Below, one piece after another: positions 44,922 through 54,083 of a stretch of 64,000 bases of DNA. The translations under genes and the position numbers were made by a program. The notes under the pieces were generated by a model that did not search any database, had not been told where the DNA came from, and saw only the letters and a list, made by a program, of their open reading frames with translations. Source of the DNA: JAEUTH01 sp039931675 (GTDB lineage: Bacteria; Bacteroidota; Bacteroidia; AKYH767-A; OLB10); assembly GCA_039931675.1 (NCBI GenBank), contig JBDTRM010000020.1, positions 1 through 64,000 on the forward strand, read 5' to 3'. Within the stretch, counting starts at the first letter, position 1. Each line of letters starts with the position of its first letter.

Positions 44922-47249
44922 ATGAAAAAGACAATACAAATATTATCACTCATTACTTTTATTTCAATTTCAGTTTTTGCACAAATAGCAAACCCAAACT
45001 GGAAATACATCCGTCCCACCAACACAGGTTTGGGTGGTGATTATTTCCGAAACATTGAAGTTGACCAATGCGGAAATAAATGGACAGGTGGTTACCTTCC
45101 TTTTTACAGTGAAGGCAGTGTTGTTCGTTTTGATGATTCTGTATTTACTGCATGGAGCAATTTTGAAGGTTACATTCCCAATGCACAAGTGTATGGAATT
45201 GCCTTTGACCAAAACAATGGAGTTTGGGTTGCTTGTAATGCAAATGTGAATTTCAATGAGCACGGAGGTGTTGCACATTATGATGGAACAACATGGACGA
45301 AATGGGACATGACTAATTCGCCTTTGCCTACTGATTTAATGAATGCCATTGTAATTGACCACAACAACAATGTGTGGGTTACATTTTCTGATTTCAATAC
45401 CTCACAAGGAGGGGTAGCAAAATACAACGGAACAACATGGACAGTTTACACTCCATCAAATTCAGGTTTGCCAACAACGGAAGTTACCGACATTGATGTG
45501 GATGCACAAAACAATATTTGGATTGGAAGTAATTTAGGGTTGATAAAATTTGACGGTTTAAATTGGATAAGCTATACCTCAACTAATTCCGGAATCAGTT
45601 TTAATCAGATTAGTGATGTGGAAGTGGACGAGAGTACTAATAAAGTTTATGCAGCAACTACAATCTCCATTGATATTTATGATGGAACAAATTGGTCACA
45701 CATAAACAGCAGCAATGCTCCATTTGGAAATATTAATTTAACAGAAATAGATGCACGAGGTGATACTGTGATTATTGGCTCATTGGGCGGCACGTCAGGT
45801 GCATGGATTTACAATGGCAGCACATGGACTTCACATATTTCATCCGGTCACGTAAAAGATGTTCGCATTGATAATTCTGGATATTTCTGGACTTGCGGAA
45901 ACGGTTTTGTAGAAAAATTTGACGGCAGCACTTGGACAACTTATTCAAGCATGAATACCGGAAGCACTTCCATGTTGAACAACGATATTTTTATTGACAG
46001 TAAAAACCGTGCATGGCTTTCGAGTGATATGAATGGCGGCATCAATATGTTTGATTGTCCAAAGTGGCAGGATTACGGACCTTACAATTACAATCTTTGG
46101 AATATACCATTCAGCTATACAGGAACAGGTGCCGGAACCACAGAAGATAGTTACGGTGATATTTGGATGGCTTATAACGGACTTGCAGGTGGTGTAGCAC
46201 AGGTTGATGGTGGTGATGTAAATAATCCAACTGCATGGCATTTATGGGACAATGCAAATAGTGGAGTGTCATTACAATTTTTGAGAGCAATTGCAGCGGA
46301 CCATTCCGGTAATGTTTATATCGGTCACAATGGTGATTGCAGTGTTTCAAAATACAGTCATGCAACTAACTCATGGACAAATTTTAGTTTATACAACGGA
46401 GGAAATACTATATGCATTTCGGGTGATGGTTTAAATAGTATTCATGTTGATGACTCCAACAATGTTTGGTTTTGCGGAACATTTGGATTAGCCAAGTATG
46501 ACCAAACCAACTTCACCTATTATACTTCTATCAACACACCGTTGCCACAAGGCAACATTGCAGATATTGCTTTTGATACACTTGGAAATAAATGGATTGC
46601 AACCGAACAAGGGCTTTTCAAATATGATGGAACAACATGGACAGTTTACGATACATCAAACACCGGAATGATTGGCAACTGGGTAAACTCATTATTAATG
46701 GACAACAATGGAACGCTTTGGGTAGGTTGCGAAGAAGCGGTTTTCCCTCCCTATCCGGCAGGGTTGTGTTCGTTTGACGGAACAACCTGGACACAATTCA
46801 CCACCACCAATTCAGGATTGCAGGAAAAATTGGTAAGACGAATGGCATTGGATACACTTGGAAACATTTGGGTGCTCTCACATGGAAAAGGCGCTTCGAT
46901 ATTTAATCCAAATGGTGTAGCCGGTTATGATTGTTTAGATAAGACTTTGCAGTCGTGTGTTTCAACAGGCGTTGCTGAATTATCTCAAAATAATAATTTA
47001 TCAGTCTATGGTTTTCCAAATCCATTTTCATCAACCACAACTTTAGAATTCAATTTATCTGACACAAAAAATGTTTCGATAATAATTACAGATGTGATGG
47101 GAAGAATTGTAAAAACAATTTCAACAAAAAATCTGCAAAAGGGGAAAAATAAAATCACGATTGATTTATCCGAATTGAATAATGGAATTTATTTATGCGA
47201 ATTGAAAAGCGGGACAGATGTTTGGATGCTAAAGCTTATCAAAAACTAA
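44922..47249 (+). CDS. T9SS cargo with two-component-regulator-type propeller, paralogue B
   Basis: A 775-residue secreted protein, the tandem paralogue of the preceding gene. N-terminal parts align closely (NPNWKYIRPTNTGLGGDYFR against NPNWKYLRSSNTGVGGDYMQ) and internal units such as AQNNIWIGSNLGLIKFDGLNWI are identical. The type A sorting domain starts at FPNPFSSTTTLEFNLSDTKN; its last 15 residues (LKSGTDVWMLKLIKN) differ from paralogue A while retaining the terminal KLIKN. A 181-bp gap without a gene follows. Likely co-transcribed with paralogue A. Confidence 0.85.
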   Translation: MKKTIQILSLITFISISVFAQIANPNWKYIRPTNTGLGGDYFRNIEVDQCGNKWTGGYLPFYSEGSVVRFDDSVFTAWSNFEGYIPNAQVYGIAFDQNNGVWVACNANVNFNEHGGVAHYDGTTWTKWDMTNSPLPTDLMNAIVIDHNNNVWVTFSDFNTSQGGVAKYNGTTWTVYTPSNSGLPTTEVTDIDVDAQNNIWIGSNLGLIKFDGLNWISYTSTNSGISFNQISDVEVDESTNKVYAATTISIDIYDGTNWSHINSSNAPFGNINLTEIDARGDTVIIGSLGGTSGAWIYNGSTWTSHISSGHVKDVRIDNSGYFWTCGNGFVEKFDGSTWTTYSSMNTGSTSMLNNDIFIDSKNRAWLSSDMNGGINMFDCPKWQDYGPYNYNLWNIPFSYTGTGAGTTEDSYGDIWMAYNGLAGGVAQVDGGDVNNPTAWHLWDNANSGVSLQFLRAIAADHSGNVYIGHNGDCSVSKYSHATNSWTNFSLYNGGNTICISGDGLNSIHVDDSNNVWFCGTFGLAKYDQTNFTYYTSINTPLPQGNIADIAFDTLGNKWIATEQGLFKYDGTTWTVYDTSNTGMIGNWVNSLLMDNNGTLWVGCEEAVFPPYPAGLCSFDGTTWTQFTTTNSGLQEKLVRRMALDTLGNIWVLSHGKGASIFNPNGVAGYDCLDKTLQSCVSTGVAELSQNNNLSVYGFPNPFSSTTTLEFNLSDTKNVSIIITDVMGRIVKTISTKNLQKGKNKITIDLSELNNGIYLCELKSGTDVWMLKLIKN

Positions 47250-47430
47250 TATCACAAGTTTTGAATAAAGCCGTTGCTGAAAAGATGATTTAAATCATTA
47301 ATAAATTCAAATATGTTTAGTCAATTTGAGTAATAATCAGGATGAGCAATTTGCACAAATACTTCTGTTTTCTATTGATAAAAATGCAGATTTATAAGCA
47401 AGAAAAATTATCCAAAAAAAATCCATCACA

Positions 47431-49701
47431 ATGAAAAAGCTAACTGTATTAATTCTTCTAATGCTTGCAGGTTTTCAATTGCATGCAACGTATTCCGTTG
47501 ACTGGAATAAACCCGGCAACAGTTATCTTAAAATGGGTTCGATGATTGCCCGCGATAAAGCTGACAATGTTATTTTAACCGGCTACGTTCAAGGTGCATC
47601 GGCTTACACAAGGAAGTATGATAAGTTCGGAAATCTGAAATGGGAACGCATTGATACTTCGGGCATTCACAGCAATTATGAAAAACTGAAATGGGTTAAT
47701 GCCGATAACTCAAAAAATATTTATGTGGTTGGATACAGATATACTTTCAGTTCCGGTTCTGATTATCCAAATGCAATTGTAGTTTTAAAATACAACCCCA
47801 ATGGGTTGCTTTTATGGAAGCAGATTATTCCCGGAGTTTTCAGTCGCGAAGTAAGAAGTGATTTGGATAGCAAAGGCAATTTATATGTTGGAGCAGCAGG
47901 AATTTATTCAGGTGCAGCCAATGCAGGTTTTTTGCTCATGAAAATTTCTCCTACAGGAACACTTCTGTTTTCCAACACAAAAAATTTCGGCAGTTATCAT
48001 TTGTTCAACTCCATGCGATTAAAAGGAAGTCGCATTATCTTAACAGGCAGTTCCGCTATCAATGGGTTTAATCAATCAAATGTGATGTGGGATACCACAG
48101 GCACATTGTTATGGAGCAATACGTTATCAGGTTATTCGGGAAAAGATGTTGAATTGGATAACAATGGTAATTCATACATACTCACTTCGTATCCGAACAT
48201 GGTTTCGGCAACAAGTGGAAATGATTTTGTACTTTATAAATTCAATGCAACCGGAAATCAATTATGGCAGCATAGTTATGATTTTGGAGGAGAAGAAATA
48301 CCTGTTCGTATGACACTTGTTTCAAACAAAATAAGTCTGATAGGATATGGTTCATTAAGCGGAAGTTACTTCGATTGGATTATTTATCAGGTTAACACAA
48401 ACGGATTAAAGCTTTGGGATGCACGTTATAACTTAACAGCCTCTAATGATGAAAAGCCCTATTGGATTGTTGCAAAAACCAATGGTGATGTATTTGTTTG
48501 CGGACAAGGCGGACCAATGACAACTCAACCAAATGGTTCACAGTATCTGTGTTATGTTACAGCAAAGTTCAGGAATGGAATAATGCAATGGTCTGATACA
48601 AGCACATACAATGGCTACATTGGTTATGCAGCGGTACTTGCCAGCGACAGCAGTTTGTTTGTGTTAGGACAAACTTATATAACTGCAATTCATTATCTTG
48701 ATTACAACGCAACAGGAAGTTGCGGTATGCCTACCTCGGTTACTGCAACAAATGTTGCCTCAACTACTGCAACAATTTCGTGGCCGGCAGTTAGTGGAGC
48801 GTATCTGTATCACCTTCGTTATAAAACAACATCAGCAACTACATGGACAGTTATTTCAACAAATTCGCTGACAAAAAATATAACCGGTTTAACAGCAGGA
48901 ACAGTTTACAATTATAGTGTTGAAGCAATTTGTAACAGTGGCCCATCGGGTTATATAGCTACTCAAACTTTTACTACTACAGGTGTAGGTTATTGCACAG
49001 CAGGCGGAGTAAGCAGTACTCAGGATAATCTCTCTTTGGTTTGGATAGGTTCCATTCAAATTGGTTATTCGGGTACGAACGGTTATTATGATTTTACAAA
49101 CCTAAGTACCAACTTAACACAGGGTGCAACCATAAATGGTTATGTAAGCGGCACCGGAGTTAATAATGAATTTTACCGGATATGGATTGACTACAATCAC
49201 AACAACAGTTTTTATGATGCAGGCGAATTAGTTTGGGAATTAAATACCACTGCAAGCGGCTGGCTGACTCTTTCATTTGTTGTGCCGGCAAATGCATTGA
49301 CCGGATCAACACGAATGCGGGTAACTATGAAACGCGATAGCGCACCCGCATCGTGCGGAACATTTGCATTAGGACAAACTCAAGATTTTATGGTAAACAT
49401 TGTTCCGTTAAAAATTTCAAGTGAACAGTCATCATCGTTACAAGAAAATTTCGATGCTAAAATTTATCCGAATCCGGCTTCGACAATTGCCACAATAGAA
49501 TTTATTTTAACCGAGTCGCAAGATTTATCGCTATCAATTATTGATGTTACAAGTAGATTAATAAAAACTATTTCAACAAAAGATATTTCATCCGGAAAAA
49601 ATAAAATTGCTATTGATTTATCAGAATTGAACAACGGAATTTATTTCTGTAAAATCAATTCAAAAGAAAATATTCAAATAATTAAACTCATTAAAAATTA
49701 A
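47431..49701 (+). CDS. T9SS cargo with propeller, fibronectin III and GEVED domains
   Basis: A 756-residue secreted protein with a signal peptide (MKKLTVLILLMLAGFQLHA). Residues about 20-430 form SBBP/delta-60-like propeller units. A fibronectin type III domain spans about 432-515 (CGMPTSVTATNVASTTATISW...). A GEVED domain follows (about 520-660), with the hallmark RIWIDYNHNNSFYDAGELVWE. The sorting domain (IYPNPASTIATIEFILTES to IQIIKLIKN) ends almost exactly like those of the neighbouring cargo genes. The lipoprotein gene begins 5 bp after the stop. Confidence 0.85.
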   Translation: MKKLTVLILLMLAGFQLHATYSVDWNKPGNSYLKMGSMIARDKADNVILTGYVQGASAYTRKYDKFGNLKWERIDTSGIHSNYEKLKWVNADNSKNIYVVGYRYTFSSGSDYPNAIVVLKYNPNGLLLWKQIIPGVFSREVRSDLDSKGNLYVGAAGIYSGAANAGFLLMKISPTGTLLFSNTKNFGSYHLFNSMRLKGSRIILTGSSAINGFNQSNVMWDTTGTLLWSNTLSGYSGKDVELDNNGNSYILTSYPNMVSATSGNDFVLYKFNATGNQLWQHSYDFGGEEIPVRMTLVSNKISLIGYGSLSGSYFDWIIYQVNTNGLKLWDARYNLTASNDEKPYWIVAKTNGDVFVCGQGGPMTTQPNGSQYLCYVTAKFRNGIMQWSDTSTYNGYIGYAAVLASDSSLFVLGQTYITAIHYLDYNATGSCGMPTSVTATNVASTTATISWPAVSGAYLYHLRYKTTSATTWTVISTNSLTKNITGLTAGTVYNYSVEAICNSGPSGYIATQTFTTTGVGYCTAGGVSSTQDNLSLVWIGSIQIGYSGTNGYYDFTNLSTNLTQGATINGYVSGTGVNNEFYRIWIDYNHNNSFYDAGELVWELNTTASGWLTLSFVVPANALTGSTRMRVTMKRDSAPASCGTFALGQTQDFMVNIVPLKISSEQSSSLQENFDAKIYPNPASTIATIEFILTESQDLSLSIIDVTSRLIKTISTKDISSGKNKIAIDLSELNNGIYFCKINSKENIQIIKLIKN

Positions 49702-49706
49702 ATAAA

Positions 49707-50126
49707 ATGAAAAACATATTCAGCATTTCAGTACTTGTATTAATGATGATAGTAACATCATGTAAAAAAGATGACAACAGTAATTCCACTCCATCTATCG
49801 GTTCCACAGTTCAGCAAGGTAAATGGAAAGTAACTTCATACATTGATAGTGGAAATGATGAAACAAATCATTACACCAATTACGAATTTCAGTTCAACTC
49901 TGATGGAACTGTTGCAGCAATAAAAACAGGAAGCACCATAAACGGTACATGGTCAAACGGAAATGACGACAGCCAGCAAAAACTGTATCTAAGTTTCAGC
50001 ACATCACCGTTTGATGAACTGAATGATGACTGGCACATCACATCTCAAAGCTCTTCACAGATAAAATTAGAAGACGTAAGCGGTGGAAATGGTGGAACAG
50101 ATTACTTAACTTTTGAAAAAATATAA
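49707..50126 (+). CDS. Small lipocalin-like lipoprotein, paralogue of 39004-39420
   Basis: A 139-residue protein with lipobox VTSC (Cys19) followed by KKDDNSNST. The body matches the paralogue in order: GKWKVTSYIDSGNDE, YEFQFNSDGTVAAIKTGSTINGTWSN, LYLSFSTSPFDELNDDWHI, SSSQIKLEDVS. It lies between two T9SS cargo genes with gaps of 5 and 3 bp, so it is almost certainly expressed with them. A role as a surface partner of the cargo proteins is inferred from position only. Confidence 0.72.
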   Translation: MKNIFSISVLVLMMIVTSCKKDDNSNSTPSIGSTVQQGKWKVTSYIDSGNDETNHYTNYEFQFNSDGTVAAIKTGSTINGTWSNGNDDSQQKLYLSFSTSPFDELNDDWHITSQSSSQIKLEDVSGGNGGTDYLTFEKI

Positions 50127-50129
50127 TGC

Positions 50130-51752
50130 ATGAAAAAAATAATAGTCACATTTATTCTTCTGAATCTAACATTCAGTATTTCAAATGCGCAGGCACCGCA
50201 GAAATTGTGGGACAGTTTTTTCAACGGAAACCTTAATGGTAAAGATGCTGCCAATTCAATAGTTACTGATAATGCAGGAAATGTTTTCGTAACAGGTAAA
50301 TCATATCAGTCTTTGAGTACCGGAAATTTCACTACCATCATGTATGATGCAAATGGCAATCAGCAATGGGCAGACCACTATGCAGGCAATCAAACCTTTG
50401 CGAAAAACGAAGGAGTTAAAGTGGTAATTGATAATTGGCAAAATGTGTATGCAATAGGAACAGTGGCACTGCATGCAGGCGATATTGCAATAGCGAAATA
50501 TAACACCAATGGAATAATCTGGTCTCACAATTACGAGCCTTACGCTTTTGGTTCAGATGTTGACTTCGGTGTTGATATTGCTGTTGACTCAGCAGGAAAT
50601 ATTTATGCATGCGGGCAGGTAACTTCAATGGCCGGAAATCTTTGGGATATGTACACTGTTAAATGCGATTCGGCAGGAAATAAACTGTTAGACGAAAATT
50701 TCACCAGTGCAAGTGGTGATGATTATCCAACAGGAGTTGCTGTTACACCAGGCGGAAATTTTTATGCACTCACTAACTCATATAATTTTTTTGGAACTGC
50801 CACTTACGATATTTTCACCATCAACTACCTGAGCAACTTTAATCACAACTGGGAATCAAAATATAATGGAGCAGGTAACGCAATGGATTACGGAACTTTT
50901 ATAAAAGCTGATAATTACAATAACACATTTGTTTGCGGAACTGCAGATATGGGAACGAATGATGATATGGTTGTGATGAAACAAAATCAATACGGCACAC
51001 GATTGTGGGTAACAACTTACAACGGAACAGCTAATGCAAATGATACTGCAATATCAACAAAATGGTTGCCCAACGGGTTTGTCGCAGTAACAGGAAAATG
51101 CAAAGAAATAATAAACAGCATAGCAAGAGATGCATTTGTAACGATGGTAATTGACAGTGGAATTATTGTGTGGACAAAAAAGTTTTATGGTTCTGATAGC
51201 TTAGGTGCAATACCAACTCAAATGGTAACTGATTTGCAGGGAAATATTTATATCTGTGGTTATGAAAATTTAATTGGCGGAACAAAAAACGGATGCATTA
51301 TTAAATATGACACCAATGGGAATTTACTCTGGAACATTTCCTACGATGCCGGGGCAAGCCTTGATGATAAATTCAACGCTATTGCACTTGATTACAACAA
51401 TGATATTTTGGTAACTGGACAAACATATACATCAGCAACAAATGCAAATTATGTTACAGTAAAATATGGAAATAATATAACAGGTGTAAATGAAAATTTA
51501 TTTCCAACGACCTATGATATTTTAGCTTACCCCAATCCCGTTAAGCCAGGAGGTATATTAAATGTGCAACCAGTTAATCCATCCTCAAAAATTCAGTTCA
51601 CACTTTTTGATTTATCAGGCCGGGAAATTGAAAAAGGAAATTTGAATTCAGGTTTACTAACGATCAATAATAAAATTTTTCCCGGCACCTATATTCTAAG
51701 AGTTAACACCAACGAATGGAACGCCTATAAAAAGGTATTGGTAGCTGAATAG
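50130..51752 (+). CDS. T9SS cargo with SBBP-type propeller
   Basis: A 540-residue secreted protein. The signal peptide is MKKIIVTFILLNLTFSISNAQ. The body is a run of SBBP-like blades (TDNAGNVFVTGKSY, IDNWQNVYAIGTV, DSAGNIYACGQV, DLQGNIYICGYE, DYNNDILVTGQTY), about eight in number. The C-terminal sorting domain runs from LAYPNPVKPGGILNVQ to NEWNAYKKVLVAE and is diverged from those of the other array members. It is the last gene of the same-strand array that begins at 39004. Confidence 0.85.
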   Translation: MKKIIVTFILLNLTFSISNAQAPQKLWDSFFNGNLNGKDAANSIVTDNAGNVFVTGKSYQSLSTGNFTTIMYDANGNQQWADHYAGNQTFAKNEGVKVVIDNWQNVYAIGTVALHAGDIAIAKYNTNGIIWSHNYEPYAFGSDVDFGVDIAVDSAGNIYACGQVTSMAGNLWDMYTVKCDSAGNKLLDENFTSASGDDYPTGVAVTPGGNFYALTNSYNFFGTATYDIFTINYLSNFNHNWESKYNGAGNAMDYGTFIKADNYNNTFVCGTADMGTNDDMVVMKQNQYGTRLWVTTYNGTANANDTAISTKWLPNGFVAVTGKCKEIINSIARDAFVTMVIDSGIIVWTKKFYGSDSLGAIPTQMVTDLQGNIYICGYENLIGGTKNGCIIKYDTNGNLLWNISYDAGASLDDKFNAIALDYNNDILVTGQTYTSATNANYVTVKYGNNITGVNENLFPTTYDILAYPNPVKPGGILNVQPVNPSSKIQFTLFDLSGREIEKGNLNSGLLTINNKIFPGTYILRVNTNEWNAYKKVLVAE

Positions 51753-51796
51753 TTTTTCTCAATCCGCTTTTAAAAATAACAGGAGTTATGAAATAA

Positions 51797-52024
51797 GAAT
51801 TGGCTAAAGCATTGACAAATCCGGAAGGGGTATTAGCAAGAGGTCGTGCCATGATAATTCACACCGGCTGAGACAAACATTGGAACACAGAAAAATATTT
51901 TGAAAATCATCCTTATTTAACCGAAGATGCTGCCATGTATGTGCGCGACCGCAGAGCAGTATTGATGGGAATTGACTCCTATAATATTGATAACACAAAA
52001 ACCTTCACACAACTTTTCCGGTAA
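51797..52024 (+). pseudogene. Remnant of a cyclase-family (kynurenine formamidase-like) gene
   Basis: One frame encodes AKALTNPEGVLARGRAMIIHTG, a TGA, then DKHWNTEKYFENHPYLTEDAA and VLMGIDSYNIDNT before a TAA. HTGWxxHW, HPYLTEDAA and GIDSxNID are motifs of the cyclase family. The TGA replaces the Trp (TGG) of HTGW. The N-terminal two thirds of the gene and the extreme end are absent. It is therefore a pseudogene. It lies upstream of the AraC-type gene on the same strand. Confidence 0.75.
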
Positions 52025-52180
52025 TGGATGTTGGGAAGATTAATTTGTAGATAATAAGGAAAATCCTTTTAGTTTTATTGTCGCAACTATTAATAAATTT
52101 GAGGTATTGATACAAAAGAAATTCCTAAGAGTCCAAATTTGATCCCATAAGAACACATAGCTTACAACTCAACAATATTT

Positions 52181-53113
52181 ATGTACAAGAATATTCCAAC
52201 AGAAATAAAAAAATATAACCTCGAACCTTCTGTCCATAAGCTGCATAAACAAGGGTTGGAAAAAAGTGATTTCGGTTTGGATAGTTCGAGTGAGTTGATT
52301 GAAAATGGTTTTGGATTGTATTCATCGGCTGATTTAAAAAGTCCGATTGGCCCAATCAAAACTCAGTATTTCAGGATTTCACTTATACGTAAAGGCACAG
52401 TTACTTTTGATATTGGCCTTGAAACTTTTCATCCTGTCAGGAACAATATTGTGTTTGGTTTTCCGGGGCAGATATTCTCTCTGTATAATAATAGCAATGA
52501 TTTCTTTTGTTACTATATGTTGTTTACAGAGGAATTTATTTCATCAGCACTGTTGATGAAAAACAACTGGAATCAATTTCCTTTCCTTAGTTATTCCGGT
52601 GTACAATGCTTTCAATTAAATGAAAACGAAGCGAATGAGGTGGAACAATTTATTATGAAAATGAATGATGAAATAAAAAGCCGAAGATCCAATATGAGTG
52701 AAGCCATACGATTATACATTCAACTCATTTTAATTGAAGCAGGCAGAAGTTATGGAAATAAATTGCTTGCCAAACAGGGAACAGGTGATACGGGAGAAAT
52801 GTTGTTCAACAAATTTATAAAACTGGTCAGCAGGGATTTTCTTTCGCATCGCAAAGTGTCAGACTATGCTAACTTGCTTCATATTTCGCCCGACCATTTG
52901 AACAGAACCATAAAAACACATTCACACAAGACAGCTCATGAAGTTATTGATGAAATGATTTTAATAGAAGCTAAAGCACAGTTAAAACATTCGCAATTAT
53001 CAATAGCTGAAATTGCTTACCAATTGCAATTCTCAGACCCTTCTCATTTTAATAAGTTTTTTAAAAAACTATCAGGTTGCACTCCGCTTCAGTATCGGAG
53101 CAAATCGGAATAA
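52181..53113 (+). CDS. AraC family transcriptional regulator
   Basis: A 310-residue DNA-binding regulator. The N-terminal ~180 residues are a cupin-type sensing domain (VTFDIGLETFHPVRNNIVFGFPGQIFSLY). The C-terminal 100 carry two helix-turn-helix motifs: KVSDYANLLHISPDHLNRTIKTHSHKT and SIAEIAYQLQFSDPSHFNKFFKKLSGCTPLQYR, the AraC/XylS signature. It probably controls the ester-cyclase-like gene 100 bp downstream, and formerly the cyclase whose remnant lies upstream. Its ligand is unknown. Confidence 0.93.
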   Translation: MYKNIPTEIKKYNLEPSVHKLHKQGLEKSDFGLDSSSELIENGFGLYSSADLKSPIGPIKTQYFRISLIRKGTVTFDIGLETFHPVRNNIVFGFPGQIFSLYNNSNDFFCYYMLFTEEFISSALLMKNNWNQFPFLSYSGVQCFQLNENEANEVEQFIMKMNDEIKSRRSNMSEAIRLYIQLILIEAGRSYGNKLLAKQGTGDTGEMLFNKFIKLVSRDFLSHRKVSDYANLLHISPDHLNRTIKTHSHKTAHEVIDEMILIEAKAQLKHSQLSIAEIAYQLQFSDPSHFNKFFKKLSGCTPLQYRSKSE

Positions 53114-53213
53114 AACTATACAAAGTCGTTTTTTCACCATAGTTGATTGCAGATTTAGTTTGACTTTTGTTCCGTAAACAACAACACAATTTTAATAATT
53201 AAAAAAAAGCAAA

Positions 53214-53624
53214 ATGACAACGGAACAAAACAAAGCAAGAGTAACACGCATGAACAAAGAGTTTATTGAAGCAGGAAACATGGATACATTCAATGAAATC
53301 TTTGCACCGGATTTTATTAACCAAACTGCTCCCGCAGGTGCTCCAACCGGGCCTGAAGGCGTAGTCTATTTTTTCAATCATCTTATAAAGCCTGCATTTC
53401 CTGATTTGAAAGTAGTGATTCACGACCAGGTTGCAGATGGTGATAAAGTGACAACACGAAAATCATTTCATGCCACACATAAAGGAGAATTTTTCGGAGT
53501 GCCGGCTTCAAACAAACCTGTGGTAATGGATGTAATTGATATTATCCGATTACGTGACGGCCAATTTGTGGAACATTGGGGAATATTGGATATGCAAAGT
53601 GTAATGACACAAATTACATCTTAG
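53214..53624 (+). CDS. SnoaL-like ester cyclase family protein
   Basis: A 136-residue NTF2-fold protein. KARVTRMNKEFIEAGNMDTFNEIFAPDFINQTAPAG is the N-terminal helix and loop; the C-terminal strand reads IDIIRLRDGQFVEHWGILD. The Phe/His pattern and length match the ester-cyclase/SnoaL-like group. Family members catalyse or bind small polyketide-like or hydrophobic molecules; substrate here unknown. It follows the AraC-type regulator on the same strand with a 100-bp gap that may hold its own promoter. Confidence 0.8.
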   Translation: MTTEQNKARVTRMNKEFIEAGNMDTFNEIFAPDFINQTAPAGAPTGPEGVVYFFNHLIKPAFPDLKVVIHDQVADGDKVTTRKSFHATHKGEFFGVPASNKPVVMDVIDIIRLRDGQFVEHWGILDMQSVMTQITS

Positions 53625-53689
53625 CAATTCATCCATAACCGTGTCTTCCTTAATATTGAAGAACGAAATATTTCAGGCATTGTAAATTT

Positions 53690-53758
53690 AAAATTATGCA
53701 TTTTCGCAAAATGCATTTCTTTAAAAACGATTCAACATTTTTATCCCGTCTAACTCTA
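53690..53758 (+). repeat. Duplicate of the 5' end of the TPR regulator gene
   Basis: Positions 53690-53758 match 56153-56218 with a few differences. The match includes the start codon and the palindrome ATGCATTTT / AAAATGCAT around CGC. After about codon 20 the sequences diverge (SRLTLSPLPQ against LRLTIIISLY) and no membrane or TPR sequence follows. The short frame to 53935 is therefore a truncated copy rather than a gene. The rest of 53759-54083 holds no feature I can support. Confidence 0.75.
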
Positions 53759-54083
53759 TCCCCGCTACCGCAATGCGTCCACGCTTGTGTGTGCGCAAGA
53801 AAACTACCTTTTGACAATTTGTTTAGCTATCTCATCACGTCTTCAATGGTTCATTTGCATTCATCTCTCTTATCCGCATCTGATGTTTTTAATAACACCT
53901 TTTCCTCTTTCCGTTCAATACCTTTTCATTACTGATTAAGCACCGAGAGGCGGTTTACAGCCTCCGCTTGCACAGCGACTGTGATAGACCTACTATCATC
54001 TTTTATTCAACATTGATTACTCTTACAACTAAGTAATATTTCACGGCACACCTTGCCAGCAGCGGTAAATCACTGCGGTTTTT

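Noticed and set aside
53696..53935. Short gene beginning MHFRKMHFFKND
   Set aside because: It is a truncated copy of the TPR regulator start; after about 20 codons it has no family features.
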